Positions 41,614 through 50,804 of a DNA stretch of 64,000 nucleotides are shown here, piece after piece. The notes beneath the pieces were generated by a model. The model was given only the letters and a program-made list of their open reading frames with translations. It was not told the DNA's origin and searched no databases. Source of the DNA: Amycolatopsis umgeniensis (GTDB taxonomy: Bacteria; Actinomycetota; Actinomycetes; Mycobacteriales; Pseudonocardiaceae); contig NZ_JACHMX010000001.1 of assembly GCF_014205155.1 (NCBI RefSeq), positions 7,254,001-7,318,000 on the forward strand, in the 5' to 3' direction. How positions within the stretch are numbered: the first letter of the stretch is position 1; each line of letters opens with the position of its first letter. The position numbers were made by a program, and so were the translations under genes.

Positions 41614-42944
41614 ACAGGGGGATTCTGCTTCGACGGCTCCGGCACCAGGTGCTGGGGCTGATCTTCCTCGTGGTGGTGGTGCTGTTCTTCGTCACCACCA
41701 TCGCCTTCTACCAGAAGGCCTTCACCACGGTGACCCTGGTGAAATTGGAGACCGACCGCATCGGCAACCAGATGCGCGAGGGCGCGGACGTCAAGGTGCG
41801 CGGGATGGTCGTCGGCGAGGTGCGGTCGATCCAGGCCCACGGCGATCACGCGACGATGGATCTGGCGCTGCAACCGGACAAGACCGCCGTCATCCCGGCC
41901 AATGTGTCCGCGCGGCTGTTGCCGAAGACGCTGTTCGGTGAGCGGTACGTCGCTTTGCAGATTCCCGAACGGCCCGAACGGCACATCGGCGAGGGCGACG
42001 TCATCCCGCAGGACCGCAGCAGCAGCGCGATCGAGCTCGAAACCGTGCTCGGCAACGTCATGCCGCTGCTGCAGGCCGTCCAGCCGGAGAAGATGGCCAG
42101 CACGCTCAACGCCGTCGCGTCCGCTTTGGACGGTCAGGGCAAGCAACTCGGCTCGACACTGGCCGGGCTTTCGGACTACCTCGGGAAAGTGAACCCGTCG
42201 CTGCCCGATCTCAAGGCCGACATCACCGGACTGGCCGACGCCGCCAAGGTCTACGACAAGGCCGCGCCGGATCTGCTGGCCGCGCTGTCGGATCTGACCA
42301 CCACGAGCAAGACCCTGGTCGAGAGCCAGCGCGGTCTCGCCGACGTCTACTCGACGGTGACAGCGGCCTCGATCGATCTGACGAGCTTCCTGAAAGTGAA
42401 CCAGGACAACCTGATCCGCCTCACCACCAGCCTGCAGCCCACTTTGGACGTCCTCGCGAAGTACGCGCCGGAGTACCCGTGCCTGCTCAAGCAACTGGCC
42501 GGATCGGTGCCCCGCGCGGAACTCGCGTTCGGCAAGGGCACCGCGCATCCCGAGGTCAGCCGGGTGACGATCGAGTTCACGCCGAGCCGCGGCAAATACC
42601 TGCCCGGCGTCGACGAGCCGAAGTACGACGACAAACGCGGCCCGCGGTGCTACCCGGAGGTCCCGCCGCCGGGACGCTGGCCGCAGTACCCGCCGGACGG
42701 CGCCATCGACGACGGGTCTTCGAAGCCCGCGCCGCCGAGGGACCCCGACGGCACCCTGCCTTCGAACGGGACCTTGCCCTCGGGCGGGAGCGCCGGTGGC
42801 TCGGTGGTGAACACGCCGGACGAACAGCGGCTGATCGACCTGCTCGTGTCGCCGGCGATGGGCACGACGCCGGATCAGGTGCCGAACTGGGGCAGCCTGC
42901 TGGTGGGGCCGCTGTACCGCGGCGCGGAGGTGGAACTCCGATGA
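41610..42944 (+). CDS. mce4A: Mce4A, substrate-binding Mce protein
   Basis: The product is 444 aa. GTG 41610 shares GTGA with yrbE4B. One N-terminal membrane helix (VLGLIFLVVVVLFFVTTIAF), the MCE/MlaD domain (GADVKVRGMVVGEVRSI), then a long helical stalk (about 150-330) and a Pro/Gly-rich C-terminus (PPRDPDGTLPSNGTLPSGG). Mce subunits build a hexameric tunnel carrying sterol across the envelope. Downstream the operon is interrupted by hairpin repeats before mce4B. Confidence 0.94.
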   Translation: MNRGILLRRLRHQVLGLIFLVVVVLFFVTTIAFYQKAFTTVTLVKLETDRIGNQMREGADVKVRGMVVGEVRSIQAHGDHATMDLALQPDKTAVIPANVSARLLPKTLFGERYVALQIPERPERHIGEGDVIPQDRSSSAIELETVLGNVMPLLQAVQPEKMASTLNAVASALDGQGKQLGSTLAGLSDYLGKVNPSLPDLKADITGLADAAKVYDKAAPDLLAALSDLTTTSKTLVESQRGLADVYSTVTAASIDLTSFLKVNQDNLIRLTTSLQPTLDVLAKYAPEYPCLLKQLAGSVPRAELAFGKGTAHPEVSRVTIEFTPSRGKYLPGVDEPKYDDKRGPRCYPEVPPPGRWPQYPPDGAIDDGSSKPAPPRDPDGTLPSNGTLPSGGSAGGSVVNTPDEQRLIDLLVSPAMGTTPDQVPNWGSLLVGPLYRGAEVELR

Positions 42945-43471
42945 GGACTTCGTCCAACGCCAGGGCGACGTTGCGAAAGTGGCTTTCACAACTCGCTCGC
43001 CCCGCCGCGGGTATCACGGCTGCCCAGGGCGACCGACGGGAAGCGGGGCTCGTGAGTGGTGAGAACGGTTCTGACCAGCCCTGCCACTCACGAGTCCGCC
43101 GCTTCTCCGCTCGGGCGACGTTGCGAAAGCCACTTTCGCACCCCGCTCGTCCTGGCTCCCCCCGCTCAGGCGAGATGAACGGGACTTACCTTGCACAAGT
43201 TGAGATGAAAGTCCCGTTCGTCTCACCGGCGCCCAGCGCGGACGGCCGCGGGGCTCTTTCGGGGCCTCGGTCACGTCGCGAAAGCCACTTTCGGGACGTC
43301 AGGTGTCCGGAAAGTGGCTTTCGCGACACGTATGCGCTGGCCGCGGCGGGTCGGGCCGGGCTGAAGGGGCCCTTCGCCGCATGCGACGCGGTGAAGGGAG
43401 CTTTCACCGCGTCTGATGCGGTCATGGGCCCCTTCAGCCCGCGCGGCGCGGTCGGGAGGTGGCCCCGATGA
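42941..43471 (+). other. Repeat-derived open frame bridging mce4A and mce4B
   Basis: ATG 42941 overlaps the mce4A stop (ATGA). The frame stays open for 176 codons and its TGA 43469-43471 overlaps the mce4B ATG 43468. Almost all of it is six tandem hairpins. The predicted peptide is basic and low-complexity (TLRKWLSQ, ESHFRD, KGAFTASDAV) with no recognised fold, so it is probably not a functional protein. Reading through it would keep ribosomes coupled from mce4A to mce4B. The first codons (ATG AGG) mimic those of mce4B. Confidence 0.45.
42970..43440. repeat. Cluster of six palindromic repeats within the mce4 operon
   Basis: Hairpins: 42970-42992 and 43122-43140 (short GCGAAAG..CTTTCGC forms), 43049-43094 (CTCGTGAGTGG arms), 43172-43224 (16-bp arms with one mismatch, GAGATGAACGGGACTT), 43275-43327 (23-bp arms with one mismatch, GTCGCGAAAGCC family) and 43358-43440 (15-bp outer arms GGGCTGAAGGGGCCC with a nested 11-bp hairpin 43385-43413). 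Single members of two of these families occur elsewhere in the window. Confidence 0.85.
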
Positions 43472-44505
43472 GGTCCTTCGTCCCGGATCTGGTCAAGATC
43501 CTCATCTTCGCGGTGGTCACCGTGCTGCTCACCGCGATCCTCGGCGCCACCATCGCGAACACCAACTTCGGCGAGACCTCGGGCTACACGGCCAAGTTCA
43601 CCGACGCGTCCGGGCTCAAGGAGGGCGACGACGTCCGCATCGTCGGCGTGAAGGTCGGGCAGGTCGGCAGGATCGAGGTCGAGGAGGGCGAGAGGAACTT
43701 CGCCCAGGTCCACTTCGACGTCCAGACCACGCACCGGCTGCCCGCCTCGGTGACCGCGACCATCAAATACCGCAACCTGGTCGGACAGCGGTATCTCTCA
43801 CTCGGCACGGACATCGGGGACGAGAAGTCGTTGCCGCGCGGCGGGATCATCCCGCCCGAGCGCACCAAACCGGCTCTGAACCTGACGGTGCTCTTCAACG
43901 GGTTCAAACCGCTCTTCCGCGCGCTGAACCCCGAGGACGTCAACAAGCTCTCCTACGAGATCATCCAGGTCTTCCAGGGCGAGGGCGGCACGATCACCAG
44001 CCTGCTCGCGCACACCGCGTCGGTCACTTCGGCCATCGCGGGCAAGGACAAGATCATCGGGGACGTCATCGCGAACCTCAACACCGTGCTCGGCACGGTC
44101 GAGAAACGCTCGCCGCAGCTGGGCGAGTTGATCGACCAGACGCAGCGGCTGGTCACCGGGCTCGCCGAGCAGCGGCAGCCGATCGGCGACGCGGTCAAGG
44201 CGCTGGGCGACCTCACCGTCGCCACGACGGGACTGCTCGCCGACGCGCGGCCCGCGCTCCAGGACGACGTCGTCCAGCTCGGGGCCCTGTCCCAGAACCT
44301 CGGCGACTCCGAACAGCTGCTCGACCATCTCCTGCAGGTGCTGCCGGGCAACCTCCAGAAGTTCACCAGGACACTGAGCTACGGCAGCTGGTTCAACTAC
44401 TACCTGTGCGGGATCTCCGGCAGCATCGGCATCAAATCGCTCAACATCGAACTGCCGATCACGCCGCTGCCCGGTACGCAGCGACCGGAGAGGTGCGGGC
44501 CGTGA
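43468..44505 (+). CDS. mce4B: Mce4B
   Basis: The product is 345 aa. ATG 43468 follows GGGAGGT. N-terminal membrane helix (LVKILIFAVVTVLLTAILGA), MCE domain (GLKEGDDVRIVGVKVGQVG), helical stalk and a C-terminal Cys-containing region (NYYLCGISG). Part of the hexameric Mce4 sterol import complex. It ends in GTGA overlap with mce4C. Unlike all other mce4 junctions it does not overlap the preceding mce gene, because of the repeat insertion. Confidence 0.94.
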   Translation: MRSFVPDLVKILIFAVVTVLLTAILGATIANTNFGETSGYTAKFTDASGLKEGDDVRIVGVKVGQVGRIEVEEGERNFAQVHFDVQTTHRLPASVTATIKYRNLVGQRYLSLGTDIGDEKSLPRGGIIPPERTKPALNLTVLFNGFKPLFRALNPEDVNKLSYEIIQVFQGEGGTITSLLAHTASVTSAIAGKDKIIGDVIANLNTVLGTVEKRSPQLGELIDQTQRLVTGLAEQRQPIGDAVKALGDLTVATTGLLADARPALQDDVVQLGALSQNLGDSEQLLDHLLQVLPGNLQKFTRTLSYGSWFNYYLCGISGSIGIKSLNIELPITPLPGTQRPERCGP

Positions 44506-45533
44506 AGCCGCTCAAGGAACGCAACCAGGCCGCGGTCGGCGGGGTGACGCTCATCCTGCTCGTGCTGATCACGGCGACGACGTACTTCTCCGACCGGATC
44601 CCGCTGTTCGGCAGCGGGACGACGTACTCGGCGTACTTCGGCGAATCGGCCGGATTGGCGCCGGACAACGAGGTCCAGATCGCCGGGGTCAAGGTCGGCC
44701 AGGTCAGCTCGGTGGAACTGGCGGGCAAGAAGGTGCTGGTGAAGTTCCGGGTCAAGGACGCGAAGGTCGGCGACGCGACGTCCGCGTCGATCGAGATCAA
44801 GACGCTGCTGGGCGAGAAGTTCCTGGCGCTGACACCGAAAGGCAAGACGAGCCAGGACCCGAACGCCACCATCGGGCTCGACCGGACGCGGACGCCGTTC
44901 GAACTGCAGGACGCGTTCCAGCAGCTCTCGGGGACGGTCGGCGAGATCGACACCGCGCAGCTGGCGTCGAGTTTCACCGTCCTCTCCGACGCGCTCAAGG
45001 ACAGCCCGCAGTACCTGAAGGATGCGCTGGGCGGGCTTTCTTCCCTGTCCAAGACGGTTTCCTCGCGCGACGGTGACCTGAAGACGTTGCTGGCCAACAC
45101 GAGCAAGGTGTCCAAGACCTTGTCCGATCGCAACGCCCAGCTGAAACGGATCCTCGACGACGGCAACCTCCTGCTCGCCGAACTGCAGAACCGGAAGGAC
45201 GCGATCAGTACCTTGCTCAAGGGCACGCAACAGGTTTCCGCCCAGCTGTCCGGGCTCGTCGCCGACAACCGGCAACAGCTGAAGCCGACGCTGGAGAAAC
45301 TCGGCAAGGTCACCGACATCCTGCAGCGCAACCAGGACAACCTCAGCCGCAGCCTCGCGCTGATGGCGCCGTTCGCGCGGGTCGGCGCCAACGCGACCGG
45401 CAACGGGCGCTGGTTCGAGGGCTACCTGTGCGGGCTGCTGCCGCCGACGATCATCGCGGGCGCGTTCCAGGTCAACCCCGAAGGCTGCACCCCGCCGATC
45501 GCGGCGCCGAACCAGGGGGTGGGCGGGCGATGA
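44502..45533 (+). CDS. mce4C: Mce4C
   Basis: The product is 343 aa. GTG 44502 overlaps the mce4B stop. Membrane helix (AAVGGVTLILLVLITATTYF), MCE domain (LAPDNEVQIAGVKVGQVS), long helical region with repeated leucine heptads (LSDALKDSPQYLKDALGGL...), and a C-terminal FEGYLCGLLPP. Third Mce subunit of the importer. Ends by ATGA overlap with mce4D. Confidence 0.94.
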   Translation: MKPLKERNQAAVGGVTLILLVLITATTYFSDRIPLFGSGTTYSAYFGESAGLAPDNEVQIAGVKVGQVSSVELAGKKVLVKFRVKDAKVGDATSASIEIKTLLGEKFLALTPKGKTSQDPNATIGLDRTRTPFELQDAFQQLSGTVGEIDTAQLASSFTVLSDALKDSPQYLKDALGGLSSLSKTVSSRDGDLKTLLANTSKVSKTLSDRNAQLKRILDDGNLLLAELQNRKDAISTLLKGTQQVSAQLSGLVADNRQQLKPTLEKLGKVTDILQRNQDNLSRSLALMAPFARVGANATGNGRWFEGYLCGLLPPTIIAGAFQVNPEGCTPPIAAPNQGVGGR

Positions 45534-46711
45534 GCAAGCAACCCCGCACGGTCTACACGTGGGTCGCGTTCGCCTGTGTGCTCGTGCTGATCGCGACAGC
45601 CGGTCTGTGGCTCGTGTTCAAGGATCCCGGCGGGACCAGGATCAGCGCCTACTTCGGGAAGACCGTGGGGCTCTACGCGGGGTCGTCAGTCCGGGTGCTC
45701 GGGGTGAAGGTCGGCGAGATCACCGGCGTGACGCCGCAGGGCGAGGCCGTCCGGGTCGACATGAGGATCGATGACGGCACCCCGATCCCGGCCGACGCTG
45801 GCGCTGTCGTCGTCTCGCCGAGCCTGGTGAGCGACAGGTACGTCCAGCTGACCCCGGCGTACGAGAGCGGCCCCGAAATGGCCGCGGACACGGTGATCGC
45901 CAAGGAGAAGACGGCGACACCGGCCGAACTCGACGACCTCTACACGAGTCTCGACAAACTCTCGACGAGCCTCGGGCCCAACGGCGCCAACAAGAACGGC
46001 GCGCTGTCCGACGTCCTCGACACCGCCGCGGCGAACCTCGACGGCAACGGGAAGAACCTCAACACCACGGTGACGCGGTTGTCCGAACTCGCCAAGACGC
46101 TGGACGGTTCCAAGGGCGATCTGTTCACCACCGTGCAGAACCTGAACTCCTTCACCGGCGCGCTGGCCGAAAGCGACAAGCAGCTCAACGAGTTCTACCG
46201 CCGGGCGGCGGACGTGAGCGGGTTCCTGGCCGCGGACTCCGCCGACGTGGGCGCCGCGCTGACCTCCCTGGCCACGGCGATGGGCGACGTCGAGAAGTTC
46301 GTCGCGGAGAACAAGGACCTGCTCTCGTCCAATGTGGACAAACTGGCCGGGTTGACGAAGGTGCTCGTGGATCAGCGGGCGTCGCTCGCCGAGGTGATCG
46401 ACATCGCGCCGACCGGGGCGACCAACTTCATCAACTCCTACGACGCCGCGTCCGGCACGATCGCGGTGCGGGACAACCTGAACGAGCTGACGCATCCGCC
46501 GATCCTCACTGTCTGCCGTCTGATCAGCGCGAGTACGCCGAAGCCGATCCCGGACGCGCTGGGCAACATCTGCAAGCAGCTCGCACCGGTCCTCGACGGC
46601 ACGCTGAAACTCCCGTCGATCCCGCAGGTGCTGGCCTCGCTGCAGAGTGGCGAACTGCCACCGCTGCCGCTCCCGCTGATCGACGTCATGAGCAAGGGGC
46701 TCCCGAAATGA
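45530..46711 (+). CDS. mce4D: Mce4D
   Basis: The product is 393 aa. ATG 45530 overlaps the mce4C stop. Membrane helix (VAFACVLVLIATAGLWLVF), MCE domain (GLYAGSSVRVLGVKVGEIT), helical stalk (LDTAAANLDGNGKNLNTTV and similar heptads), C-terminal region with two cysteines (TVCRLISAS, GNICKQLAP). Mce4 subunit. ATGA overlap with mce4E. Confidence 0.94.
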   Translation: MSKQPRTVYTWVAFACVLVLIATAGLWLVFKDPGGTRISAYFGKTVGLYAGSSVRVLGVKVGEITGVTPQGEAVRVDMRIDDGTPIPADAGAVVVSPSLVSDRYVQLTPAYESGPEMAADTVIAKEKTATPAELDDLYTSLDKLSTSLGPNGANKNGALSDVLDTAAANLDGNGKNLNTTVTRLSELAKTLDGSKGDLFTTVQNLNSFTGALAESDKQLNEFYRRAADVSGFLAADSADVGAALTSLATAMGDVEKFVAENKDLLSSNVDKLAGLTKVLVDQRASLAEVIDIAPTGATNFINSYDAASGTIAVRDNLNELTHPPILTVCRLISASTPKPIPDALGNICKQLAPVLDGTLKLPSIPQVLASLQSGELPPLPLPLIDVMSKGLPK

Positions 46712-47922
46712 GGCGGCAGCGGCAGAAGATCGCGGGGGTGATGGCGGGCGTCCTGGTGCTGGCCGGCTGCGGTGACGGTGGTTTTTCGGGGCTGTACAAC
46801 ACTCCCTTGCCGGGTGGCGCGGATCTCGGCGACCACCCGTACCGGATCTCCGCGCAGTTCTCCGACGTCCTCGACCTCGTGCCGCAGGCGAGTGTGAAGG
46901 TCAACGACGTCCCCGTCGGCAGGGTCGAGAACATCGACCTCGCGCCGGACACACGCTCGGCGTGGGTGAACATGGTCGTCAACGGCGACATCGCGCTGCC
47001 CGCGAACGCGCGTGCCGAACTGCGGCAGTCGAGCCTGCTGGGGGAGAAGTTCGTCGACCTGCACGCCCCCGAAAAGCCGGAAGGAGCGCTCGCCGAGGGC
47101 GCGAAGATCCCGCTGGACCGCACGAACCGCAACCCCGAGGTCGAAGAGGTCCTCGGCGCGCTTTCCCTGCTGCTCAACGGTGGCGGGGTCGAGCAGATCC
47201 AGAAGATCAGCCACGAGCTCAACGAGGCGCTCACCGGCAACGAGGCCGAGGTCCGCGCGCTGCTGTCCCAAGTGGACACACTGGCCACCGAACTCGACGG
47301 GCACAAGGGCGAGATCCTGCGGGCCATCGACGGCCTCGACAAGCTGTCCAAAACCCTGGTCGGCCAGACGCAGAACCTCACGAACGCGCTCGACAACCTC
47401 TCGCCGGGGCTCAAGGTCGTGACCGAGCAACGGGATCAGCTCGTCGGCATGCTGCAGTCCCTGAACACGCTGTCCGGGGTCGCGACCGACACGATCAACG
47501 CGAGCAAGGACTCGCTGGTGGCGAATCTCCGCGCGTTGCAGCCGACGCTGAAGAAGCTTTCCGAGGCGGGCCAGGACCTGCCGACCGCGCTGCGGATCCT
47601 GCTCACGTATCCGTTCCCGGACTACGCGGGCAACGTGATCAAGGGCGATTACGCGAACGTGGAAGCCAAGATCGACCTGAACCTGGACACCTTCCTCGAG
47701 AACATGAACAACTCGTCGCAGCCCATCATCCAGCTGCCGGGGAGCCAGGGCACCGGCACGCCCGGCGCGATCCCGTTCAACAACGGCGCCGCGCCGCCCG
47801 TGTTGCCGCTGCCCACAGGCGACCTCCCGCAAGCACCCCAGACACCGCAGACCCCCCAAGGGGACGTGCTGGGCGGCGTCCTCGGCGGGCTGCTGGGGCC
47901 GATCCTGGGAGGTGGCCGGTGA
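46708..47922 (+). CDS. mce4E: Mce4E lipoprotein (LprN-type)
   Basis: The product is 404 aa. The N-terminus carries a lipobox (LVLAGC, cut before Cys) instead of a plain membrane helix, as expected for the E subunit. MCE domain (LVPQASVKVNDVPVGRVE), helical stalk, then a Pro/Gln-rich tail (LPQAPQTPQTPQGD) ending in a Gly/Leu run. As the lipidated subunit it probably anchors the outer end of the Mce tunnel. GTGA overlap with mce4F. Confidence 0.95.
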   Translation: MRRQRQKIAGVMAGVLVLAGCGDGGFSGLYNTPLPGGADLGDHPYRISAQFSDVLDLVPQASVKVNDVPVGRVENIDLAPDTRSAWVNMVVNGDIALPANARAELRQSSLLGEKFVDLHAPEKPEGALAEGAKIPLDRTNRNPEVEEVLGALSLLLNGGGVEQIQKISHELNEALTGNEAEVRALLSQVDTLATELDGHKGEILRAIDGLDKLSKTLVGQTQNLTNALDNLSPGLKVVTEQRDQLVGMLQSLNTLSGVATDTINASKDSLVANLRALQPTLKKLSEAGQDLPTALRILLTYPFPDYAGNVIKGDYANVEAKIDLNLDTFLENMNNSSQPIIQLPGSQGTGTPGAIPFNNGAAPPVLPLPTGDLPQAPQTPQTPQGDVLGGVLGGLLGPILGGGR

Positions 47923-49154
47923 TCACGCGCAAGACCAAGATCCAGCTCGCGGTGTTCGTCGTCATCGCGGTGGTGTCGGTCGTCTACGCGGGCGGCAAGT
48001 ACGCCGGACTGGACAGGCTCTTCGGCACCCGGGGCTACCTCGTCACCGCGCAACTCGTGGACTCCGGCGGGATCTTCGTCAACGCCGAGGTGTCCTATCG
48101 TGGCGTCGCGGTCGGCAAGGTCGCTTCGATGACGCTCACCGAGCACGGCATCGACCTCGGCCTCGACATCGATTCGGGGGCGCCGAAGATCCCGGCGGAC
48201 ACGAAGGCGGCGGTCGCGAACCGGTCGGCGGTGGGGGAGCAGTACGTCGATCTGCTGCCCATGCACGAAAACGGGCCGTACCTGGCCGCGGGTTCAGTCA
48301 TCAAACGGGACAAGACGTCGATCCCGCTCGCACCGGACACCGTCCTGTCCAATTTGGACAAACTGGTGTCGAGCGTGAAGCCCGAGTCGTTGAAGACCGT
48401 GGTCGACGAGACCTATGAGGCGTTCGCCGACGCAGGCCCGGATCTGCGGCAGCTGCTGGACAGCACCGGTTCCCTCACCGCGACGGCCACGCAATACCTG
48501 CCGGACACCCAAGGTCTGCTCGCCAACTCGCGGACCGTGCTGGACACCCAGCGGCGGCAGGCGGACAACATCACGAAGTTCTCCAGCGGGCTCAAGACGA
48601 TCGCCGCGCAGCTGAAGACGTCCGACCCGGATCTGCGGCGGGTGATCGACGAGGCGCCCAAACTGAGCCGCCAGATCAGCGACGTGCTGGCGGTTTCGGG
48701 GACCGACCTCGGGGTGCTGTTCGCGAACACGCTGACCACCGCCCAGATCACCTCCGCCCGCACCGACGCGATCGAGGAACTCCTCGTCGCGTATCCGATC
48801 ATCTCGGCGTTCTCGCGGTCGACGTCGCCGGACGGCACGGGGCACCTCGGCGTGGTGTTCAACTTCTTCGACCCGGTCTCGTGCACGAAGGGCTATGAGG
48901 GCACGAAACAGCGTCCTGCCAACGACACCACCGAGGCGCCGGTGAACACGCAGGCGTACTGCGCCGAGCCGCCGGGAAGCCCCACAGGCGTGCGAGGCTC
49001 GCAGAACGCCCCCTACGCGGGGAAGCCGCCCGCGGTGCCGGAGCGGCCGAAGCAGACCCCGCAGGCGGCGGAATCCGCGCAGCTGCCCGGCGTGCTGAGC
49101 CTGCTCACCGGATCCGGTCCTGGCGGGCTGGGCGCGTTGCTGGGCGGTAAGTGA
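47919..49154 (+). CDS. mce4F: Mce4F
   Basis: The product is 411 aa. GTG 47919 overlaps the mce4E stop. Membrane helix (LAVFVVIAVVSVVYAGGKY), MCE domain (GGIFVNAEVSYRGVAVGKV), helical stalk and a C-terminal region with paired cysteines (VSCTKGYEG, QAYCAEPP) and a Pro-rich tail. Last of the six Mce subunits. Its stop overlaps the first Mce-associated gene. Confidence 0.94.
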   Translation: MITRKTKIQLAVFVVIAVVSVVYAGGKYAGLDRLFGTRGYLVTAQLVDSGGIFVNAEVSYRGVAVGKVASMTLTEHGIDLGLDIDSGAPKIPADTKAAVANRSAVGEQYVDLLPMHENGPYLAAGSVIKRDKTSIPLAPDTVLSNLDKLVSSVKPESLKTVVDETYEAFADAGPDLRQLLDSTGSLTATATQYLPDTQGLLANSRTVLDTQRRQADNITKFSSGLKTIAAQLKTSDPDLRRVIDEAPKLSRQISDVLAVSGTDLGVLFANTLTTAQITSARTDAIEELLVAYPIISAFSRSTSPDGTGHLGVVFNFFDPVSCTKGYEGTKQRPANDTTEAPVNTQAYCAEPPGSPTGVRGSQNAPYAGKPPAVPERPKQTPQAAESAQLPGVLSLLTGSGPGGLGALLGGK

Positions 49155-49642
49155 TGCTCACCCGCGCCCTCACCCTGGTCGCCGTGCTCGCGGTCCTCGC
49201 GGCCGCCTGGTTCGGCTGGTCGTGGTGGAGCGCCTCCCAGGACGACGGCCTCGCCCGCGGCCGGGAACGGGAGGCCGTCCTCGCCGCCGCGTCGGGCCAG
49301 CTGGAAGTGCTCAACACGATCGACTACCGCACCGGGGCCCAGGACGTCGACCGCTGGCTCGGCGTCACCACCGGACGGCTCGGCAAGGATCTCACCGGCG
49401 ACAGGCAGACCCAGATCGACCGGGCGAACACCGGCAAGACCGTCGCCACCGCCAAGCTCAAGCAGGCCGCCGTCACCGAACTCGACGCCGTCGCCGGCAC
49501 CGCGCGGCTGATGGCGGTGCTGGACGTGAAGGTCAGCACCGGCGGCGGATCGGCGGCGCCCAAGGTGAGCAGGCTGACCGTGGACTACCAGCGCGTCGAG
49601 GACGGCTGGAAGGTCAGCGCGGTACAGGCGGCGGGCTCGTGA
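49151..49642 (+). CDS. Mce-associated membrane protein (Mam4A-like)
   Basis: The product is 163 aa. GTG 49151 overlaps the mce4F stop. One N-terminal membrane helix (LVAVLAVLAAAWFGWSWW), then an NTF2-like extracytoplasmic domain (LEVLNTIDYRTGAQDVDRWL...LTVDYQRVEDGWKVSAV). Mam proteins stabilise Mce complexes in mycobacteria, where two follow mce4F just as here. Confidence 0.9.
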   Translation: MMLTRALTLVAVLAVLAAAWFGWSWWSASQDDGLARGREREAVLAAASGQLEVLNTIDYRTGAQDVDRWLGVTTGRLGKDLTGDRQTQIDRANTGKTVATAKLKQAAVTELDAVAGTARLMAVLDVKVSTGGGSAAPKVSRLTVDYQRVEDGWKVSAVQAAGS

Positions 49643-50133
49643 CCGCGCGTACCCCGCGGATCCTGGTCGCGATCATCGTGCTGGCCACCGGCTGCGCGGT
49701 GTGGTTCGGTCTCCAGGCGTCTTCGCTGGGGTCGGACGGCAACGCGGCGCTGGTGGACCAGGCCGCCACGGCCGAGGTCGCCGACCAGGTCGGCGCGGGG
49801 GTGAAGGCCGTCTTCTCCTACGACTACAGCAACCTCGCGCGGACCGAGCGGGCCGCCGCGGACGTGCTGACCGGCGAGGCGACCGGGCAGTACCGGGACC
49901 AGTTCGCTTCGGCGCGCGGACGGGCCCAAGAACAGAAGCTGGTGCGCACCACGACCGTCCGTTCGCTCGGCGTCCGATCCTTACGCGGTGACCAGGCCGA
50001 AGTGCTGCTGTTCCTCGACCAGCAGACGATCGCCGCCGGCGGGGGTGCACCGCAGTCTTCGGTCTCGCAGCTTTCGGTCACCGCGCAGCGTGTCGACGGC
50101 CGATGGAAGATCTCCCTGCTGACCCCGCTCTGA
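49639..50133 (+). CDS. Mce-associated membrane protein (Mam4B-like)
   Basis: The product is 164 aa. GTG 49639 overlaps the preceding stop. Same layout as its neighbour: N-terminal helix (ILVAIIVLATGCAVWFGL) and an NTF2-like domain (AVFSYDYSNLARTERAAADV...RVDGRWKISLL). The helix contains TGCA, which might act as a lipobox. Last gene of the mce4 operon; the convergent lipoprotein gene begins at the next base. Confidence 0.88.
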   Translation: MTARTPRILVAIIVLATGCAVWFGLQASSLGSDGNAALVDQAATAEVADQVGAGVKAVFSYDYSNLARTERAAADVLTGEATGQYRDQFASARGRAQEQKLVRTTTVRSLGVRSLRGDQAEVLLFLDQQTIAAGGGAPQSSVSQLSVTAQRVDGRWKISLLTPL

Positions 50134-50628
50134 TCACGAGAGGCGTTTCATGCTCGCTCCGGTGATCGCGCCGCCGGAAACGGTGTAGGAACCGGAAAAG
50201 GTCCGCGTCGAACCATCGGTCTGCCGGGCCGAAAGATCGACGTACACCGTGTTCCCGCGGACATTCGTCACGGTGAGCGTGTCCCACGACGTCGTCGCGA
50301 ATCCCTTGACGTAGGAAGCATAAGTGCCGCCTTTCGCGAGCCGCTGCCCGCCGAGATTCCACGCGGTGAGGAAATCGCGCCGGTTGAGCGCGTCGTAGTA
50401 GGCGATCACCGTTTGCGCCACCGGAACCGCGGGCGCGGGATAGATCGTCTGCGGTGCGACATAAACCGTCTGCGGTGGTGCCGCGACCACCGGTGGCTGG
50501 ATCACGATGGTGTTCGGCGGAGCGGCCACCGCGACCGCCGGAGCCGCGGTTCCCTGATTCGGTACCGCGCACGCGGCCAAGGCGCCCGCGGCCAGGAGTG
50601 TCACCGCCGCCCACTTCTTCGTTTCCAT
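50134..50628 (-). CDS. Lipoprotein of unknown function
   Basis: The product is 164 aa. ATG 50628 follows GGGGAGA. The signal sequence ends in a lipobox (ALAAC). A low-complexity Pro/Val/Ala segment follows (PPVVAAPPQTVYVAPQTIYPAP), then a compact domain (VIAYYDALNRRDFLTAWNLGG...FSGSYTVSGGAI) resembling NTF2-like lipoproteins. It is convergent with the mce4 operon. A link to Mce function is possible through the shared fold with Mam proteins, but not shown. Confidence 0.75.
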   Translation of the reverse strand: METKKWAAVTLLAAGALAACAVPNQGTAAPAVAVAAPPNTIVIQPPVVAAPPQTVYVAPQTIYPAPAVPVAQTVIAYYDALNRRDFLTAWNLGGQRLAKGGTYASYVKGFATTSWDTLTVTNVRGNTVYVDLSARQTDGSTRTFSGSYTVSGGAITGASMKRLS

Positions 50629-50804
50629 TTTTCTCCCCTTTTCCTCCGTGAGTCGAGAATGCGGGAAAAGGCGACCCGTCACTAGGGGATTAGGCCTCGT
50701 TACGAATGGTGAAAAACGCGCCGGAACCGTTATCGGATCTTGTGCGCGGCCGCGTTCGGCCACCCTCGTCTCACGCCGATCCGCCGCCGGGTTTAGCGTT
50801 AGGC

